Assembly (NCBI GenBank): GCA_002385675.1
Contig: DGDY01000263.1
Coordinates: 1-16,474, forward strand
Origin: Anaerolineales bacterium UBA3940
GTDB lineage: Bacteria > Chloroflexota > Anaerolineae > Aggregatilineales > UBA3940
Length of the DNA stretch: 16,474 bases
Reading direction: 5' to 3'
The position numbers and the translations under genes are program-made. This document shows positions 7,300 through 14,332 of the stretch, piece after piece. Below the pieces are notes generated by a model. That model saw only the letters and a list, made by a program, of their open reading frames with translations. It had not been told where the DNA came from and did not search any database. How positions within the stretch are numbered: position 1 is the stretch's first letter; the number at the start of each line of letters is the position of its first letter.

Positions 7300-7806
7300 T
7301 CAGCGAGCGGGCCACTGCGTTACATCTTCGCGGACTGGCGCGGCGTCGAGGATCAGGCTGCGCGCCTTCTCCTGGACCACCTCGTCGAGCTCCAGGCTCT
7401 TTTCCAGCGTGATCACGCCCTGGATGAACGCGCCATCTTCGGTCATGAGTTTTTCCATGCGGAGGTTGCCGAGGATGCGGCCTGTGCCCAGCACGGTGAT
7501 GCGCCGGGCAGTCACGTCGCCCTTGACAAGCCCGGCGATGACAGCCTGCTCGCAAATCAGGTCGCCGTCGAGGCTGGCCTGTTTGCCGAGGGTCACACGA
7601 CCGCGTGCCGTAATGTCGCCAACAAAAATATCTTCCACCTGGACGTCACCCTCTGTCTTGAGGGTCCCAACGAAACGAGTGTTTGCCCCTAAGATGGAAT
7701 ACGAAGGACCGGTGACGGCTGGCTTCTTCGGTGTGCTGGGACGGGCTTGCGATGAAGCCCGACGACGTGATTGTGATGTATTGAGCAGGCCGCGAAACAC
7801 AGGCAT
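7300..7806 (-). CDS. Bactofilin (polymer-forming cytoskeletal protein)
   Basis: The 168-residue protein has the bactofilin (DUF583) layout: a basic disordered N-terminus (1-35), a beta-helical core of repeated short strands from about 36 to 145 (SILGANTRFVGTLKTEGDVQVEDIFVGDI, then GRVTLG..ASLDGDLICEQAVIAGLVKGDVTARRITVLGTGRILGNL), and a short charged tail. Bactofilins polymerise without nucleotide and act in cell shape, polarity or envelope work. The frame extends further upstream, but the promoter at 7868-7896 excludes most of it. The ATG at 7806 is almost touching GGAGGAG; a GTG two codons later (7800) has six-base spacing from the same sequence and may be the true start. It ends at a clear terminator and is alone in its transcript. 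Confidence 0.88.
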   Translation of the reverse strand: MPVFRGLLNTSQSRRRASSQARPSTPKKPAVTGPSYSILGANTRFVGTLKTEGDVQVEDIFVGDITARGRVTLGKQASLDGDLICEQAVIAGLVKGDVTARRITVLGTGRILGNLRMEKLMTEDGAFIQGVITLEKSLELDEVVQEKARSLILDAAPVREDVTQWPAR

Positions 7807-7867
7807 CTCCTCCAGTAGTTGTAGCCCTGTGTAATGGTACCGGGTGCACAGAGATTGCACTGAAGCC

Positions 7868-7896
7868 ACTATAACCCGTTGAAAAAGATTAGTCAA
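7868..7896 (-). promoter_or_regulatory. Sigma70-type promoter of bactofilin
   Basis: On the minus strand TTGACT (7891-7896) and TATAGT (7868-7873) are separated by 17 bases. The start near 7861 gives a leader of about 55 nt. The gene therefore has its own promoter, separate from hsp20 upstream, which has its own terminator. Confidence 0.7.
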
Positions 7897-7996
7897 CCTT
7901 AAAAACCGTCGATTACCTGTCGGAATCGTGCCGCCACGGTTAGAAAAAGGGGAGAAACGGCCCTGCTTGAGGTCAGGCGGCGGCTTGTGGGGAAGC

Positions 7997-8028
7997 AAAA
8001 CCCTCCGCCCACAGGCGCGGGCGGAGGG
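7997..8028 (-). terminator. Intrinsic terminator after hsp20
   Basis: On the minus strand CCCTCCGCCC (8019-8028) pairs over ten bases with GGGCGGAGGG (8001-8010) across an eight-base loop and is followed by TTTT (7997-8000). It lies 22 bases beyond the hsp20 stop codon. Confidence 0.8.
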
Positions 8029-8050
8029 CAGGGATAACGAACTGAAAATA

Positions 8051-8488
8051 CTAGGTGCTGCCCGCCTTGACCGGGATGACGCGGGGCCGGACCTCCTCGG
8101 CTTTCGGGATGGTCAGTCTCAGCAGGCCGTTCTCAAAGGTGGCCTCGATCTCGTCCACCTTCACCGGGACGTTGAACTGAAGCTCGCGCATGAATGGCCC
8201 CTGGAAGCGCTCGGCGAAGATGTACTTCACGTCCTCCTTACGCGGCTGGACCTCGCCCCGGATCGTCAGCGTGTCCCCCTCCACCGTGATCTCGACATCC
8301 TCGGGCCGGGCGCCGGGGATGGGCGCGGTGACGACGATCTCGCTCTCTGTCGAGTAGGCGTCGATGGGTAGGCGGGCGACGCGCGAGCCGCCGTTGTAGT
8401 CCATCAGGCTGCGCGTCTCGTCAAACCAGCGGTTGAAGAAGTCGCGCATCGTCATCAGGTCGCTATCGCGATAAATCCTCGTTGTCAT
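8051..8488 (-). CDS. Small heat-shock protein, Hsp20/alpha-crystallin family
   Basis: The 145-residue protein is an ATP-independent holdase chaperone of the cytoplasm. After an N-terminal arm (1-38), the alpha-crystallin domain runs from about residue 40 to 130: LPIDAYSTESEIVVTAPIPGARPEDVEITVEGDTLTIRGEV, FAERFQGPFMRELQFNVPVKVDEIEATFENGLLRLTIPKA. The GLLRLTIPK block is the conserved A-x-x-x-n-G-v-L signature. The tail has a V-I-P-V (137-140) that fits the I/V-x-I/V motif used to form oligomers. The ATG at 8488 is preceded by GAGGGAG about eleven bases away. I found no CIRCE operator upstream. A three-unit 11-base repeat lies about 145 bases upstream (8630-8662). Confidence 0.93.
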   Translation of the reverse strand: MTTRIYRDSDLMTMRDFFNRWFDETRSLMDYNGGSRVARLPIDAYSTESEIVVTAPIPGARPEDVEITVEGDTLTIRGEVQPRKEDVKYIFAERFQGPFMRELQFNVPVKVDEIEATFENGLLRLTIPKAEEVRPRVIPVKAGST

Positions 8489-8629
8489 CGTTCGGCACTC
8501 CCTCTGTGCTGCTCCTGGTACTCTCTCAACTCGCTCAAACGAAGTCTCTCACGCCGGTAGATGCGCTGCGCTCCGTAAAAGCATCTTCATCCTACGGGCG
8601 GCGCATATGAATTCGCTCAGAGCGGTATA

Positions 8630-8662
8630 AGAAGAGGGATAGAAGGGTATCAGAAGGGCGTA
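8630..8662. repeat. Three tandem 11-base direct repeats upstream of hsp20
   Basis: Three adjoining 11-base units begin with AGAAGRG: AGAAGAGGGAT (8630-8640), AGAAGGGTATC (8641-8651) and AGAAGGGCGTA (8652-8662). They lie between the Nudix stop and hsp20, about one DNA turn apart. The rest of 8489-8685 shows no gene and no clear promoter. Confidence 0.5.
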
Positions 8663-8685
8663 AGATAAAGGGCCGCGCGCTGGCC

Positions 8686-9330
8686 TCAGGCGGGGTCGGT
8701 GCGGGCGACGACGCGCAGCCGGTTCTCGAACTCGCTGAGGATGATGGCGGTCGCCCCCCAGATGACATGCCCGTTCAGCCGGTAGTAGGGCACATCCACC
8801 TCGACGCCGCTCAGCGTCCAGCGCTCCACCACCTTGACCTGCTCGTCGAGCAGGTCGGCAAGGCGCACCTCGATCACCTCAGCGACCTCGCTCGGCTGCG
8901 GCACGAACTGCGGGTGGGCGGGCAGGTAGCCGACGATGGGGTGGATGACGAAGTCGCTCACGACGACGTACAGCGGGGTCAGCTCGCCGAGCAGGCGGAT
9001 GTTCTCATCGCACACGGCAAGCTCCTCGCACGTCTCGCGCAGAGCGGCGGCTACCGGGCCGTCGTCGCCCGGCTCGACGGCCCCGCCGGGCAGCGAGATC
9101 TGCCCCTTGTGCGTGCCGACCGAGTCGGTGCGCCGCGTCAGCACGAAGGTGAGTTCTCCGTCGCGGGGGTACAGCAGCAGCAGGACGGCAGCGTCTCGCG
9201 CCGCGCCGGGCAGATTGGGGCTGCGCCGCAGCGCGCGGGGGCGGGGCGCCATTAGCCGCCACGCCCGCTCGTGGTCGAAGTTGGGTAGCTCCAGCGCGCG
9301 CTGGATGTCGTCGAGGGTGGGGTTTAACAT
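8686..9330 (-). CDS. Nudix hydrolase, CoA pyrophosphatase type
   Basis: The 214-residue protein has a Nudix fold. The Nudix helix lies at about 83-106 (GAVEPGDDGPVAAALRETCEELAV), with R98-E99 and E102-E103 as the catalytic/metal-binding set, and it carries the one-residue-longer spacing typical of the CoA pyrophosphatase (NudL/YeaB) group. Immediately before it, VLTRRTDSVGTHKGQISLPGG (63-83) follows the NuCoA pattern LLTxRSxxxRxxxGxxxFPGG, with Thr for Ser, Gly for Arg and Leu for Phe. It would split CoA or related nucleoside diphosphates to 4'-phosphopantetheine and 3',5'-ADP. The ATG at 9330 has AAGGA about nine bases upstream. Exact substrate is inferred. It diverges from the YtxH-like gene. 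Confidence 0.87.
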   Translation of the reverse strand: MLNPTLDDIQRALELPNFDHERAWRLMAPRPRALRRSPNLPGAARDAAVLLLLYPRDGELTFVLTRRTDSVGTHKGQISLPGGAVEPGDDGPVAAALRETCEELAVCDENIRLLGELTPLYVVVSDFVIHPIVGYLPAHPQFVPQPSEVAEVIEVRLADLLDEQVKVVERWTLSGVEVDVPYYRLNGHVIWGATAIILSEFENRLRVVARTDPA

Positions 9331-9365
9331 GCTGGGATTCCTTGCACTCTGCGGCCTGCTGCTGT

Positions 9366-9371
9366 GATTGT
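9366..9371 (-). promoter_or_regulatory. Possible -10 of the Nudix gene
   Basis: TACAAT on the minus strand lies 35 bases before the start codon and would give a leader of about 29 nt. No good -35 is present at the right distance. Confidence 0.35.
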
Positions 9372-9450
9372 ACCGGAGCCGCCCGCGAACCGCATCGTGC
9401 TCGGGCCACGGAGCAACCCCACGCCTATGTTCGACGTATAGGTTTGTGGG

Positions 9451-9477
9451 TTATCCCGCAGATAACCGTGCTATAAT
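9451..9477 (+). promoter_or_regulatory. Promoter of the YtxH-like gene with an inverted repeat
   Basis: A perfect TATAAT lies at 9472-9477, with transcription expected to start near 9484. The -35 region has no consensus; instead TTATC (9451-9455) and GATAA (9461-9465) form an inverted repeat with a five-base gap where RNA polymerase would bind. This could be an operator. Confidence 0.45.
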
Positions 9478-9540
9478 GAGTGATAAGTGACCAAACATGA
9501 CATTGACTGCTTGACCGGAACCACTGCGAAAGGGGCTGTT

Positions 9541-9765
9541 ATGAACAAAGTGCTGAGTTTTCTGGTCGGCATGATCTTTGGCGCGATGGTTGGGGCGGCG
9601 GTGGCACTGCTGTTCGCGCCGATGTCGGGTGAGGAACTGCGCTCAACCGCGCAGCAGCGGTATGAGGAGAAGATGAACCAGGTCCGCACCGCGATGGCCG
9701 AGGAGCGCAAGCGGCTGGAGACGGAGCTTGAGGCGCTCAAGCACGGCGAGATCCGTATCAGCTAG
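9541..9765 (+). CDS. YtxH-like small membrane protein
   Basis: The 74-residue protein has one membrane helix at its N-terminus (LSFLVGMIFGAMVGAAVALLFAP, about 5-27), then the SGEELR stretch characteristic of YtxH-domain proteins, then a charged helix likely to form a coiled coil (RSTAQQRYEEKMNQVRTAMAEERKRLETELEALK). Members are often annotated as general-stress or gas-vesicle-like proteins, but their function is not established. The frame opens at 9487 with GTG; the ATG at 9541 is preferred because AAGGGG (9529-9534) is well placed and the sequence from there starts directly with the helix. A strong terminator follows at 9811-9848. Confidence 0.8.
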   Translation: MNKVLSFLVGMIFGAMVGAAVALLFAPMSGEELRSTAQQRYEEKMNQVRTAMAEERKRLETELEALKHGEIRIS

Positions 9766-9795
9766 ATCCCACCGCAAACCTTAAAGGCGCATAAT

Positions 9796-9848
9796 CTGCT
9801 GCCAGGCAGCAGACGAGCCGCGCACCGGCGCGGCTCGTCTGGCTTTTT
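9796..9848 (+). terminator. Intrinsic terminator after the YtxH-like gene, with an adjoining hairpin
   Basis: AGACGAGCCGCGC (9811-9823) pairs over 13 bases with 9828-9840 across a four-base loop, and GGCTTTTT follows. Just before it, CTGCTGCC (9796-9803) and GGCAGCAG (9805-9812) form a second palindrome that shares two bases with the terminator stem. Confidence 0.85.
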
Positions 9849-9901
9849 GGCATGGTTAGCGATGTCGGCAGGGCATGGGAGCAGGTTGCAACCTGCGCAC
9901 G

Positions 9902-10005
9902 AACCCCTCCGTCCCGCTGGGCACTTCGCGACCAGCAGCTTCCTTCCCCTTGCAAGGGGAGGAAAGACCGAGCGGTGGCCTGCCGCCGCGAGGTCAGGAG
10001 GGGTT
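9902..10005. repeat. Second palindromic repeat element
   Basis: The outer ends AACCCCTCC (9902-9910) and GGAGGGGTT (9997-10005) are inverted copies. A near-perfect inner palindrome lies at 9939-9966, centred on CCCCTTGCAAGGGG. Near its right end it carries GCGAGGTC, a block also present in the repeat at 945-1107. It lies between the YtxH-like gene and the metalloprotease stop codon. No gene is visible between 9849 and 10015. Confidence 0.55.
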
Positions 10006-10015
10006 TTTAGCGGCC

Positions 10016-12100
10016 CTAGCCGCCCGGCGTCAGCGTGTAGCGGTACTGTGCCGGCTCCGTCGTGTGGCGCGTCAGACCCGAGACGACCAGTACGGCGGGG
10101 CGGTCCCCAATGGTGAAGGTCAACTCGCCCCGGTTCTCCTCGTCGAGCGGAACCCTGAGCACCTGCGTACCCTCGCCTGGCGGCGTGACAATCACCTGCA
10201 CGCTGAACCGCTGCGGGAGCGCGTTACTGTGGGCCACGAAGCCCGCCGCCTCCCAGCCTTCGAGGTCGCCCTCAAGGTCGTCGCACCAGTCGATGGCCTC
10301 GATGCAGATGTTGTCAATCGCCAGCCCCGGCTGGTTGACAGCGTCGTCGGTCAGCATCTCAAAGCCGATCATGATCTCCTGCCCGGCGTAGGCGCTCAGG
10401 TCGATGGCTTCGTGCAGCCAGCCCTCGGCGTTGGCGTCGGGGTGGTCGGCGCTCCTCCCGGTGTAGCCCGGCCCGTAGCTGTTGCCGTGCGGGTCCTCGG
10501 TCGTGGTGTAGGGCGTTTCGAGGATGTCCCACGTCTGGCCGCCGTCAGTCGAGACGGTCACGTAGGCGAAGTCCCACAGCGTCTCGATCTGGTACCACAC
10601 ATCGTACTCCAGCACGGCCCGCTCCACGCCGCTGAGGTCTACCATGCGCGCGAGCGTCATGTGGCTGTCGTCTCCCCGGTTGGACCACCACACCACCTGA
10701 TCGTCGGTCGCAGGGTCGCCATCGGTGTTGGCTGTGTTCGCCGGGATGACGCGCACCTGCCGCGTCCCCTCGAAGCTTAGCGTGACCTCGCCCGGCCCGA
10801 TGATCTCGATGTAATCCACGCCGTACTGGTTGACGGACTGCCAGCCCGACTCGTACGGCTCGCGCTTGACAACCTCGTGGACGCCGACCGCCATCTGCTC
10901 GAACATGCCCTCGTAGCTGTAGCGGCCATCCCCCACCGACGGGTCTCTCAGGTAGTTGGCGACCGTCCAATCGGCGAACACCTCGTCGGCGGTGGTATCC
11001 AATCCCAGCGACTCCAGCGTGTCGTCTACGCCCTCAAGCCCGTTGAGCGGGTTCGCGACGAGCGCCTGCAGGGCGTCCTGCCCGAAGCGGTCGAGGAAGT
11101 ACGCGGTGAACAGGTAGCCTGCCCCGTAGTTCGCCCCTGAACTGCCGCCCTCGGGCCAGTTTGTAAGCTGGATGTCAGGGTCGAGCAGGTAGAAGGGCGC
11201 AAAGCCGGACGGGCCGAAACCGTTGAGGTAGGCGGCCAGCTCGCTCAGCCCCTCGCCGAGCCAGCTCTCTTCGTTGGGATCCGCCGCCCAGTGAAGCATG
11301 TGCTGGAACTCGTGCGCGAGCACCGCGTCGTAGTAGTCGCTCCCCGGCGGCGTGTTGCCGATGTTGATGAAGAACATCTCTTTCTCGTTGGAGTACGGCA
11401 CGATGCCGGCGGGGTACGCGCTGGGGCTGTAGAAATACCCGGCAATGCCTGAGCCAAGCTCGACCGAGTGCAGGATGTGCAGGCGCGGGTCGCTGTCAAT
11501 GCCGGGTAGCCACGAGTCGTCGTCGTAAAAGAAGCTCCGGTTGGTCGGGAAGGTCTCCTGGGCGAAGCGGTCGGCAGAGCGCCGCAGCGCGTTCAGGTCG
11601 TAGGGGACGCCCACCTCAACCCACATGTAGACGACGTCGTTGGCATAGGCCAGCTCGGCCTGCACCTGAACGGTCTGCTCAAGGTCGTCGTTGCTGACCC
11701 AGAAGGTGGTTACATCGCCGATCTGGTAGGTCACCGGCTCCGGCGTGGGGGCCTCCTCGATGCCGAGGAAGCGCCGTGCCAGCTCGTAGCGGTCACGCGG
11801 GGGCAACTCGGCGGAAAATGCCTCGATGTCCGGCGTGAGCGGGGGAAGCGAGGCGGCAGGCTCCGGCGTGGACAGCGGCGTCGGGTCATAGCTGTGCGGC
11901 AGGGTCGGCACCGGCTGCGCCACCGCCACCGCCGTGACTTGCACCACGCTCGGTGTGTTGAACACCGACGCAATGCCAAAGATTCCGACCCCCACCCCCA
12001 CAACGGCGATGCACAGGCAGGCGATGACGACGAGAACAGCCAGCGCCGCAGCGACCCATACCCACGGGCTGGTGCTTTGGGTAGGTTTTTGGGTTTCCAT
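10016..12100 (-). CDS. Membrane-anchored zinc metalloprotease with InhA-like C-terminal domain
   Basis: The 694-residue protein has a short cytoplasmic N-terminus, one membrane helix (about 13-46, VWVAAALAVLVVIACLCIAVVGVG), and a Pro/Thr-rich linker to about 125, so the body lies outside the cell. The catalytic region has HEFQH (263-267), the zinc-binding HExxH with Glu264 as catalytic base, and WLGEGLSELAAYL (280-292), which supplies a downstream Glu as third ligand, as in gluzincins of the M30 type. From about 480, WWSNRGDDSHMTLARMVDLSG, LEYDVWYQIETLWDFAYVTVSTDGGQTW and IDNICIEAIDW match the MAM/VEG-like domain of immune inhibitor A proteases. No Shine-Dalgarno precedes the ATG; a TATAAT ends seven bases before it, suggesting a leaderless message. 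The protein target is unknown. Confidence 0.85.
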   Translation of the reverse strand: METQKPTQSTSPWVWVAAALAVLVVIACLCIAVVGVGVGIFGIASVFNTPSVVQVTAVAVAQPVPTLPHSYDPTPLSTPEPAASLPPLTPDIEAFSAELPPRDRYELARRFLGIEEAPTPEPVTYQIGDVTTFWVSNDDLEQTVQVQAELAYANDVVYMWVEVGVPYDLNALRRSADRFAQETFPTNRSFFYDDDSWLPGIDSDPRLHILHSVELGSGIAGYFYSPSAYPAGIVPYSNEKEMFFINIGNTPPGSDYYDAVLAHEFQHMLHWAADPNEESWLGEGLSELAAYLNGFGPSGFAPFYLLDPDIQLTNWPEGGSSGANYGAGYLFTAYFLDRFGQDALQALVANPLNGLEGVDDTLESLGLDTTADEVFADWTVANYLRDPSVGDGRYSYEGMFEQMAVGVHEVVKREPYESGWQSVNQYGVDYIEIIGPGEVTLSFEGTRQVRVIPANTANTDGDPATDDQVVWWSNRGDDSHMTLARMVDLSGVERAVLEYDVWYQIETLWDFAYVTVSTDGGQTWDILETPYTTTEDPHGNSYGPGYTGRSADHPDANAEGWLHEAIDLSAYAGQEIMIGFEMLTDDAVNQPGLAIDNICIEAIDWCDDLEGDLEGWEAAGFVAHSNALPQRFSVQVIVTPPGEGTQVLRVPLDEENRGELTFTIGDRPAVLVVSGLTRHTTEPAQYRYTLTPGG

Positions 12101-12106
12101 GCGGAG

Positions 12107-12115
12107 ATTATAGCA
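12107..12115 (-). promoter_or_regulatory. Extended -10 promoter of the metalloprotease
   Basis: On the minus strand TGCTATAAT is an extended -10 with a perfect hexamer (12107-12112). Six bases separate it from the ATG at 12100, placing the expected transcription start on the A of the start codon. No -35 consensus is present at 12130-12135. Confidence 0.6.
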
Positions 12116-12175
12116 ATTGACGCGGGCAGAGGATAGCGGGGCGGCGGACCGGACGGCTGGAGCTTGCGCCCAGCC

Positions 12176-12748
12176 TCATCGCGCCGCCTTGCGCAGCGCG
12201 GCGACCTCCGCCCCGGTCAGCACCCGCCACTCGCCTTCGCGGAGCGGCTCCAACTTGATCGGCCCGATGGCGACGCGCACCAGCCGCAGCGTCGGGTGGC
12301 CGACCGCCGCCGTCATGCGCCGCACCTGCCGGTTGCGCCCCTCCCACAGCGTGATCCGCACCCAGGCGGTCGGCACGTTCTTGCGGTAGCGGATCGGCGT
12401 CGAGCGCGGCGGGAAGCCGGGGTCTTCCGCGAGCAGTTCCGCGCGGGCGGGGCGCGTCACCCGGCCTTTGATCTCCACGCCGGTGCGCAGCCGCTCCAGC
12501 GCATCCTCGTCGGGGATGCGCTCTACCTGCGCCAGGTAGACTTTCGGCAGGTGGTGCCGGGGATGCGTGACGAGGTGCGCCAGCGCGCCATCGTCCGAGA
12601 GCAGCAGCAGGCCCTCACTGTCTTTGTCGAGGCGGCCCATCGGGTAAACGCCGGGCACATCGATGAACTCCGCCAGCGTGCGCCCGCCGTCGCGGTCGGT
12701 GAAGGCGCTCAGCACGTCGTAGGGTTTGTAGAAAGCCAGCGTTGGCAT
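12176..12748 (-). CDS. rluE: 23S rRNA pseudouridine synthase, RluE type
   Basis: The 190-residue protein belongs to the RsuA/RluB/E/F family and lacks the N-terminal S4 domain, as RluE does. It opens LAFYKPYDVLSAFTDRDGGRTLAEFI, very close to the RluE start, and has the catalytic GRLDKDSEGLLLLSDDG (39-55) with Asp41 as the nucleophile. Later motifs are KVYLAQVERIP and the RNA-binding WEGRNRQVRRMTAAVGHPTLRLVRVAIGP. In E. coli RluE makes pseudouridine 2457 of 23S rRNA; the same target is inferred here. The frame extends 45 codons upstream, but the ATG at 12748 has GAGGAGG about ten bases before it and begins the conserved domain. A TACACT on the minus strand near 12784 may be its -10. Confidence 0.88.
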   Translation of the reverse strand: MPTLAFYKPYDVLSAFTDRDGGRTLAEFIDVPGVYPMGRLDKDSEGLLLLSDDGALAHLVTHPRHHLPKVYLAQVERIPDEDALERLRTGVEIKGRVTRPARAELLAEDPGFPPRSTPIRYRKNVPTAWVRITLWEGRNRQVRRMTAAVGHPTLRLVRVAIGPIKLEPLREGEWRVLTGAEVAALRKAAR

Positions 12749-12872
12749 GATAGACGGCCCTCCTCTTGCGACTGCCTCCAGTGTAGCGCAGCCGCGCCCG
12801 ATTACGCATAATGCCTCAAGATCGGGTACATTTATCAGCGTTTGACCCTCTCCAGCAGCATACAGGGCGCTC

Positions 12873-13835
12873 ATGGATACCACAGTTCCGGCTACCCGCC
12901 AGGCGAGCGGCTATGTGCTCGTCGCCTTCATTGCCACAGTCTTCTGGTCAACGACGGCGATCTTCATCCGCCATCTCACCGAGCAGCAGCTTCCGCCGCT
13001 TGTGCTTGCCTTCTGGCGCGATCTGCTGGTCACGCTGGCGATGGTCGCGGCGCTCGCCATCGTCCAGCCGAAGCTGTTGCGCGTGCCGGGGCGGCATATC
13101 CCGTTCTTTGTGCTGTATGGCTTCGTGCTGATGGCCTTTAACGGCACCTGGACGGTCTCGGTGGACCTCAACGGGGCGGCGGTCTCGACGGTGCTTGCGT
13201 ACAGCTCGCCCGCCATCACGGCGATCCTCGCATGGCTGCTGTGGCGCGAGTCGCTGGGCTGGGTGAAGATCGCCTCGGTGCTGCTCTCGCTGGGCGGCTG
13301 CGTGCTCGTCTCCGGCGCGTACGACCTGACAGTCTGGCAATTGAACAGCGCAGGCGTCATTGTCGGCGTGGCATCCGGTGTGCTGTTTGCGGTCTACAAC
13401 ATCTGCGGCAAGGAGAGCGCTCGCCGGGGCGTGAACTCGTGGTCGGCGCTGATGCTGACCTTTGGCGTGGCGTCGGTCTTCCTGCTGATCGTGCTGCACG
13501 TTCCGCTGCCGGTCGTGAGCGACTTCGGGCACGGGGCAGACCTGCTACATCTGGGCAGCAACTGGGCAGGGTGGGGCGTGCTCCTGCTGCTCGCCTGGGG
13601 CCCGACGCTCGCGGGGTACGGGCTGTACACGCTCAGCCTGAGCAGCCTGCCTGCCAGCGTCGCCAGCCTGATCGCCTCGCTCGAGCCCGCGCTGACTGCT
13701 GCGCTGGCGTTTGTCCTGCTCGGCGAGCGGCTGACGGTGCCGCAGCTTATCGGCTCTACGATGATCATCTTCGGTGTTGTGCTGCTGCAGTGGGAGTCGG
13801 CGGCAGCGGCGCGGCGCACCCCACAGGTGAAATAA
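12873..13835 (+). CDS. EamA-family transporter (DMT superfamily)
   Basis: The 320-residue membrane protein has two EamA repeats of about five helices each: roughly 13-148 and 160-308. The first includes ATVFWSTTAIFIRHLTEQQLPPLVLAFWRDLLVT and AVSTVLAYSSPAITAILAWLLWRESLGWVKIASVLLSLGGCVLV; the second ends with SLPASVASLIASLEPALTAALAFVLLGERLTVPQLIGSTMIIFGVVLL, the usual EamA signature with Glu-Pro and GER. These proteins export or import small metabolites such as amino acids or their derivatives; the substrate cannot be told. The ATG at 12873 has only a weak AGGG (12864-12867) before it. It diverges from rluE, and its TAA overlaps the A run of the rplT terminator. Confidence 0.9.
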   Translation: MDTTVPATRQASGYVLVAFIATVFWSTTAIFIRHLTEQQLPPLVLAFWRDLLVTLAMVAALAIVQPKLLRVPGRHIPFFVLYGFVLMAFNGTWTVSVDLNGAAVSTVLAYSSPAITAILAWLLWRESLGWVKIASVLLSLGGCVLVSGAYDLTVWQLNSAGVIVGVASGVLFAVYNICGKESARRGVNSWSALMLTFGVASVFLLIVLHVPLPVVSDFGHGADLLHLGSNWAGWGVLLLLAWGPTLAGYGLYTLSLSSLPASVASLIASLEPALTAALAFVLLGERLTVPQLIGSTMIIFGVVLLQWESAAAARRTPQVK

Positions 13836-13858
13836 AAAACGCGCCCCGGTCGGGGCGC
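13834..13858 (-). terminator. Intrinsic terminator after rplT, overlapping the EamA stop
   Basis: GCGCCCCG (13841-13848) pairs with CGGGGCGC (13851-13858). On the minus strand a run of six T follows (13834-13839), making a strong terminator for infC-rpmI-rplT. On the plus strand the stem is followed by ATCTTTC, so it may also weakly end the EamA transcript. The A run overlaps the TAA at 13833-13835. Confidence 0.8.
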
Positions 13859-13896
13859 ATCTTTCACCGTCGCTCTGGAATTGACCGGTGCAGCCG

Positions 13897-14250
13897 CTAG
13901 GCGACTGCGGCCTTGGCCGCTTCGACGATCGCGCTGAAGCCAGCCGGATCGTACACGGCAATGTGTGCCAGAATCTTGCGGTCGAGGTCAATGTTCGCCT
14001 GCTTGAGCGCATGGATCAGCCGGCTGTAGGACATGCCATTCTGCCGTGCAGCCGCGTTGATGCGGGTGATCCACAGCCTGCGCAGATCACGGCGGCGAGC
14101 GCGGCGGTCGCGGTAGGCGTACCACAGCGACTTCAGCATGGCCTCATTCGAACGGCGGAACAAACGCCCGCGAGTCCCGTACTGACCCTTCGTCAGCTTC
14201 AGGATCTTCTTGTGGCGGCGACGTGTTACAGGTCCACCTTTTACTCGCAT
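13897..14250 (-). CDS. rplT: 50S ribosomal protein L20
   Basis: The 117-residue basic protein matches L20 along its length: [105 protein letters not shown]. The long basic N-terminal helix binds 23S rRNA early in 50S assembly; the C-terminal domain is the part that represses its own operon in E. coli and Bacillus. The ATG at 14250 has GGAG about eight bases upstream. It is the last gene of infC-rpmI-rplT, 82 bases after rpmI, and ends at a strong terminator. Confidence 0.97.
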   Translation of the reverse strand: MRVKGGPVTRRRHKKILKLTKGQYGTRGRLFRRSNEAMLKSLWYAYRDRRARRRDLRRLWITRINAAARQNGMSYSRLIHALKQANIDLDRKILAHIAVYDPAGFSAIVEAAKAAVA

Positions 14251-14332
14251 TGCTTTATCTCCATACCCGTAATGATAAACTCAGCGTGCGCACGCAGCAG
14301 GCCGCCAGCGCGGCGGTGTTGGATGCGCCTGA

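Noticed and set aside
7807..7998. 64-residue upstream extension of bactofilin
   Set aside because: The promoter at 7868-7896 lies within it, and the added sequence is not bactofilin-like.
8489..8685. CIRCE-type operator upstream of hsp20
   Set aside because: I looked for TTAGCACTC-N9-GAGTGCTAA and found only a lone CACTC without a partner.
9875..10780. 301-codon plus-strand frame
   Set aside because: It crosses the palindromic repeat and runs antisense to the metalloprotease C-terminal domain; no domain or ribosome binding site supports it.
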